The notes beneath the pieces are model-generated. The model worked only from the letters and a program-made list of their open reading frames with translations, had not been told where the DNA came from and did no database searches. The position numbers were made by a program, and so were the translations under genes. This document shows, piece by piece, positions 8,900 through 12,582 of a stretch of DNA of 12,582 nucleotides (its first letter is position 1; each line of letters starts with the position of its first letter). Source of the DNA: Nephromyces sp. MM_2019 (taxonomy: Eukaryota > Apicomplexa > Aconoidasida > Nephromycida); NCBI GenBank assembly GCA_015657535.1, contig JADHZB010001674.1, positions 2,745 to 15,326 of the forward strand, read 5' to 3'.

Positions 8900-11848
8900 A
8901 TGTCTATCTCAAAAACATATAATCACACACCCCAAAATCCTCATCCTAACTCTAATACTTCTGATATAAATACACACACATTTCCACCACACACACACAC
9001 ACATTCCACTACACACACACACAATGTTAACCAAAACAAACGCCGTGAAAAAGCTGCTATAACAATACAAAGTTTTTGGCGGAAATATTTAACACAACAA
9101 GCCTATAGTTTCCAAATTATGGTATAATTATGAGCTATATATACACACACATTGATACTACATACACACAATCCTTTAATAATTATTTATTCTATTATAT
9201 ACACACAATTTTTATTTTACACACAATTTTTATTTTACACACAATTTTTATTTTACACACAATTTTTATTTTACACACAATTTTTATTTTACACACAATT
9301 TTTATTTTACACACAATTTTTATTTTACACACAATTTTTATTTTACACACAATTTTTATTTTACACACAATTTTTATTTTACACACAATTTTTATTTTAC
9401 ACACAATTTTATTTTACACACAATTTTTATTTTACACACAATTTTATTTTACACACAATTTTATTTTACACACAATTTTATTTTACACACAATTTTATTT
9501 TACACACATATTATATAGGTTTTGTATATACAAAAAGCAAGGCATCTTGCAGCTATTGAAATTCAACGAAGATGGCGAGGTATTCTAGCATACACTTATC
9601 TATTTATATATATATATACCCACACACACATATATATATATATACATACACACACATACACACACACACACACATACACAATTTCAAATGATTTAGGTAA
9701 TTGTATAAGAGCGATATCTGAACAACAATATAGCAATTTGGTGTTTACTTATCCGGCTGATGACCCATCAATAAAATCAATTGAAGTAATTATACACTAA
9801 TTAATTTACACACACACTAATTAATTTACACACACACTGATCTAATCATATGCACACACTAATTAATTTACACACACACTGATCTAATCATATACTCACA
9901 CTCTGATCTAATCATATGCACACACGGATCTAATCATATGCACATACTTATTAATTTACACACACACTGATCTAATCATATGCACACACACTGATCTAAT
10001 CATATACACACACTCTGATCTAATCATATGCACACACTAATTAATTTACACACACATTGATTTAATCATATGCACACACACTGATCTAATCATATGCACA
10101 CACTGATCTAATCATATGCACACACTGATCTAATCATATGCACACACTAATTAATTTACACACACATTGATTTAATCATATACACCCTATCATTTCACAC
10201 ACACAAAACATATATACTTGATTTACACATTTTCAGATATATATAAAGAGGCCCTCTAGCTCTGTATTTACTTCAGTTATTATGCATTACTGCCTATGGC
10301 GGAAGTAATATACACACACATATAAATTATATATATATATATATATAAAACACACACACACATATAAATTATATATATAAAAAAAAACACGCACACACAC
10401 ACAACACACACACACACAAAAACACACAAACAACACACATATAAATTATATATATATATAAAACACACACACACAAAACACACAAAAACACACAAACAAC
10501 ACATATATATATATATATATATATTAAAACAGACAATAAAAACAAATTTATGTAATAATAGATAATTTTTGATGAATTTACTCAAATTCAATATATTACA
10601 TTACCAAAATGTGTGTGTATAATCTATTTTGTTATAAATGATTGTATGTATATTATCCTGTGTGTGTAAAAATTTATGTGTGTGTGTATATTATCTTCTG
10701 TGTGTAAAAATTCATGTGTGTGTGTATATTATATTGTGTGTGTATATTATATTGTGTGTGTATATTATATTGTGTGTGTATATTATATTGTGTGTGTATG
10801 TTATTCAGATGCTTCATTTCCATCTTTGCCCATGAAAAGGGCGACTTTATTTTTAAATTTCGTGTGAATGGTAAATGGTGTTTACACCCTGACACATCAA
10901 TAAATATACAAAAGGTAAACACATACACACACACTTGTATAGTACACACACATAATATATAGCACACACATAATATATAGCACACACACACTTGTATAGT
11001 ACACACACATAATATATAGCACACACACATAATATATAGCACACACATAATATATAGCACACACACACTTGTATAGTACACATACACTTGTATAGTACAC
11101 ATACACTTGTATAATACACACACATAATATATAGTACACACACACTTGTATAATACACACACATTATATATAGTACACACACATATAATATATAGTAAGC
11201 ACATAAACGCTTCAACTTGCACAGACATACTCTTTCTTTACATATATATATATATATGTAAACACACCCTACACACATCCTACACACACCCACCCTACAC
11301 ACACACTACACACACCCTACACACCCCCACCCTACACACACCCTACACACACCCTACACACACACCACCCCCCCCTACACACCCCCCCTACACACTACAC
11401 ATATACACACACACTACACATATACACACACACACTACACACATCCCCTACACACTACACATATACACACACACACTACACACAGGATGATCAAGGTAAT
11501 TACAATCATGTAATAACATATGATAGAGTCAAATTGGATAAATATAATGCCTCATTAAATACCCTTTTAAAATTGAGAAAAAACATCAAATTTTTACACA
11601 CACAACACACACACATAACCACTCTACCTTCTAAACAATCTACACACACACCTACACACACTGAAGAAGCCTACTCTATCTCTGAAATGGACAAAAATTC
11701 TTACACATCTGAAAATGATTTACTTAGCCGTCGCCAACAATCCTACACACAATTTGGTAGTTCATTATCTTCCTCCACTTCTATTAGCTCTGATGAAACA
11801 CACATTATTGATAATAAAACACACACATTTTTAACCCCACAACATGAG
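8900..11848 (+). CDS. IQ-motif protein with a CBM48/AMPK-beta-like glycogen-binding module (six exons)
   Basis: Predicted calmodulin-binding protein with a putative alpha-glucan-binding module; function not established. Exons: 8900-9121, 9519-9579, 9697-9785, 10237-10304, 10809-10914, 11486-11848. All junctions are GT/AG and phase-consistent, giving 303 codons. Residues 1-50 are low complexity with Thr-His runs. A degenerate IQ motif follows (AAITIQSFWRKYL, 52-63). A perfect IQxxxRGxxxR, IQRRWRGNCIR at 89-99, is formed across intron 2. Residues 108-192 resemble AMPK-beta-type CBM48: VFTYPADDPSIKSIEIY, then FIFKFRVNGKW at 160-170, HPD, and DDQGNYNHVI at 183-192. The Trp of GKW and the second Asn of GNYN match known glycan-contacting positions; the usual G-S-F-x-x-W near the start is not seen. 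The tail is Ser/Thr-rich with Thr-His runs. The start is the first ATG in frame, but the frame is open upstream, so an earlier exon is possible. The 3' end is either a donor (GTATGT at 11849) or a TAG at 11870-11872. Confidence 0.75.
9122..9518 (+). other. Intron 1 of the IQ/CBM gene, largely a minisatellite
   Basis: 397 nt, GTATAA to TATAG, phase 0, between the two IQ regions. Three quarters of it is the 17/18-bp array at 9201-9501. After AGC at about 9132 no AG occurs until the acceptor. Confidence 0.75.
9201..9501 (+). repeat. 17/18-bp minisatellite, 17 units
   Basis: Eleven identical 18-bp units ACACACAATTTTTATTTT (9201-9398) are followed by six units of 17, 18, 17, 17, 17 and 17 bp that differ only in T-run length (five or four T). 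The lack of any other substitution implies recent or ongoing expansion or homogenisation. Translations such as (CKIKIV)n on the minus strand are artefacts of the 18-bp period. Confidence 0.95.
9580..9696 (+). other. Intron 2 of the IQ/CBM gene: 117 nt, 3n and stop-free
   Basis: GTATTC to TTTAG, phase 1. It consists of TA and CA runs. It has no in-frame stop and a length divisible by three, so retention would insert 39 residues, mainly Tyr/Ile then Thr/His, without a frameshift. Removal rebuilds a textbook IQ motif. Confidence 0.65.
9786..10236 (+). other. Intron 3 of the IQ/CBM gene, AG-free and tandemly repetitive
   Basis: 451 nt, GTAATT to TTTTCAG, phase 0. By eye there is no AG between donor and acceptor. 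It splits the putative first beta-strand region of the CBM-like module (SIE | IYIK). Confidence 0.75.
9791..10182 (+). repeat. Composite tandem array of GATCTAATCATATG and CACTAATTAATTTA units
   Basis: Two short boxes joined by CA runs: GATCTAATCATA occurs ten times, with two GATTTAATCATA variants, and ACTAATTAATTTA five times plus one TTATTAATTTA variant. The boxes are mixed in irregular order. A block of AATTAATTTACACACACATTGATTTAATCATA recurs near 10038 and 10149, suggesting segmental duplication within the array. Confidence 0.9.
10305..10808 (+). other. Intron 4 of the IQ/CBM gene: CA/TA-rich 5' half, TG-rich 3' half
   Basis: 504 nt, GTAATA to TATTCAG, phase 2. From 10311 to 10530 it is CA and TA runs, with a CACATATAAATTATATATATA motif repeated about three times. 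From 10607 it changes to TG-rich sequence right up to the acceptor. A stop (TAA) follows at once if retained. Confidence 0.7.
10652..10800 (+). repeat. TG-rich tandem repeats, about 38-bp and 18-bp units
   Basis: Two copies of about 38 bp (TATTATCCTGTGTGTGTAAA and TATTATCTTCTGTGTGTAAA plus flanks) lie at about 10650-10727. They are followed by 18-bp units ATTGTGTGTGTATATTAT starting at 10733, 10751, 10769 and 10787. The array ends at the TATTCAG acceptor of exon 5. Confidence 0.9.
10919..11200 (+). repeat. CACACATAATATATAG / CACTTGTATAGTA tandem array
   Basis: Two boxes separated by CA runs: CTTGTATA six times, followed by GTACAC or ATACAC, and TAATATATAG about seven times, with one TTATATATAG variant. 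The TAATATATAG-CACACA units are close to the reverse complement of the TG units before exon 5. Confidence 0.9.
11264..11484 (+). repeat. C-rich CCCTACACAC array before the exon 6 acceptor
   Basis: Units CCTACACACA with C-runs of up to eight (CACCACCCCCCCCTACACAC near 11363-11382), then ACTACACATATACACACAC units. A small (TA)n lies just upstream at about 11241-11256. The C-rich stretch may serve as a diffuse pyrimidine tract; this is inference. Confidence 0.85.
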
Positions 11849-11992
11849 GTATGTGTGTGTGTATACACATAGGGTGGTGTGTGTATATATATATATGTGT
11901 GTGTGTGTGTATATGGGGGGGAGGAGGAGGAGAGGAGGGAGTAGTGTGGGTGTGCTTGGGTGTGTATATATGGAGGATCAATTTTGCTTTGT
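11849..11992. other. TG/TA run and G-rich block after exon 6
   Basis: Begins with a donor-like GTATGT, but an in-frame TAG at 11870-11872 would also end the CDS after seven extra residues. A TG/TA run follows. Then comes a G-rich block at 11915-11962 with a run of seven G, GGAGGAGGAGAGGAGGG, and two further GGG runs. Confidence 0.7.
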
Positions 11993-12397
11993 GATGTGTG
12001 ATGTGTGATGTGTGTGTGATGTGTTGTGTGTGTGATGTGTGATGTGTTGTGTGTGTGATGTGTGTGATGTGTGTGATGTGTGTGATGTGTGTGATGTGTG
12101 TGATGTGTGTGATGTGTGTGATGTGTGATGTGTGATGTGTGTGTGATGTGTGATGTGTATTTGATGTGTGTGTGATGTGTGATGTGTGATGTGTGATGTG
12201 TGAAGTGTGATGTGTGTGTGATGTGTATTTGATGTGTATGTGATGTGTGTGTGTGATGTGTGTGTGTGATGTGTGTGTGTGATATGTGTATGTGATATGT
12301 GTATGTGATATGTGTATGTGATATGTGTATGTGATATGTGTATGTGATGTGTGTGTGTAATGTGTGTGTGTGATGTGTATGTGTCAAGTGTGATGTG
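11993..12397. repeat. GA(TG)nT array with 7/9/11/13-bp units
   Basis: GATG boxes separated by variable TG number, so unit length steps by two: GATGTGT (7), GATGTGTGT (9), GATGTGTGTGT (11), GATGTGTGTGTGT (13). A run of five 13-bp GATATGTGTATGT variants lies at about 12282-12346. The long Thr/His-rich minus-strand frames across it are repeat translations. Confidence 0.9.
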
Positions 12398-12582
12398 TGT
12401 ACTGTGAATAATGTGTGTGTATGTAATAAGTATAATGGGTGGGCACATTAATTTGTATTTGTATATACAAAAATGTGTAGACACAACCTAAGCAGCTACA
12501 CACCCAAATTTATATATTAAGTATGAATATATTATTATTTTTTATGCACAAATATGTGTGTATGGGTTTACATATATATATA
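12398..12582. other. Right-end AT-rich sequence; no gene seen
   Basis: Non-repetitive AT-rich sequence with a 14-bp perfect palindrome TTTGTATATACAAA at 12458-12471. If the plus-strand gene continues past 11848, this would be intron. No exon is recognisable. Confidence 0.5.

Larger units (their letters stand above)
10915..11485 (+). other. Intron 5 of the IQ/CBM gene
   Basis: 571 nt, GTAAAC to CACACAG, phase 0, interrupting the CBM-like module just before DDQGNYN. The 5' half is the CTTGTATAGTACACAC/TAATATATAG array and the 3' half is a C-rich tract. Unlike introns 1-3 it contains many AG dinucleotides in its 5' half. Confidence 0.75.

Noticed and set aside
9130..9588. 152-codon plus frame and (CKIKIV)n minus frame over the 18-bp array
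   Set aside because: An 18-bp period keeps frames open by necessity. The region is intronic in the model, and the 17-bp units break the register.
9786..10236. CRISPR-like regularly spaced repeats
   Set aside because: Box spacing is irregular, the spacers are CA runs rather than unique sequence, the setting is a eukaryotic intron and no cas genes are present.
10674..11302. Minus-strand frames of 149 and 184 codons, Cys/Val/Tyr-rich
   Set aside because: They run antisense over repeat-filled introns 4-5 and exon 5. The plus-strand exon there gives a coherent domain match with consistent splice phases.
11743..12484. Minus-strand frames of 168 and 214 codons, Thr/His/Ser-rich
   Set aside because: Repeat translations of the GA(TG)nT array; part overlaps exon 6 antisense.

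Overview
The window is an AT-rich eukaryotic segment, very dense in microsatellite-like (CA)n/(TG)n and (TA)n sequence, with two recognisable intron-containing protein genes. Spliceosomal introns (GT...AG with consistent exon phases), standard-code usage in the exons (Gln as CAA, no in-frame TAA/TAG) and kilobases of CA/TG/TA repeat point to a protist-like or otherwise unusual eukaryotic nuclear genome. The species cannot be named from this sequence.

Layout. (1) About 358-1441, minus strand: the 5' four exons of an RNA-binding protein with one RRM and a Tra2-like linker (SR-type splicing factor family). The gene runs off the left edge. (2) 1442-8850: about 7.4 kb without a confident gene. It is T/G-rich on the plus strand up to about 3.1 kb, an AT-rich transition zone at 3.1-3.9 kb holding a clean 15-bp-arm inverted repeat, then mostly C/A-rich, with several tandem arrays. 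(3) 8900-11848 (or stop at 11872), plus strand: a six-exon gene whose spliced product carries one degenerate and one perfect IQ (calmodulin-binding) motif followed by a module resembling the AMPK-beta-type glycogen-binding domain (CBM48/E-set), then a Ser/Thr-rich tail with Thr-His tracts. (4) 11849-12582: an abrupt switch to T/G-rich plus strand, with a G-rich block and a long GA(TG)nT array.

The two genes diverge and have no evident functional link. In both, the repeats in and around the gene are mostly CA-rich on the sense strand. The plus-strand composition therefore flips between the divergent genes and again at the 3' end of the plus-strand gene. The most interesting items are the IQ plus CBM48-like architecture, an intron whose tandem repeat reiterates a branch-point-like motif with no AG before the acceptor, opposite-orientation TG and CA arrays flanking one exon, and a short 3n stop-free intron that interrupts the IQ motif.

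All splice models were made by eye from phase, GT/AG sites and domain continuity; no transcript or database search was available.
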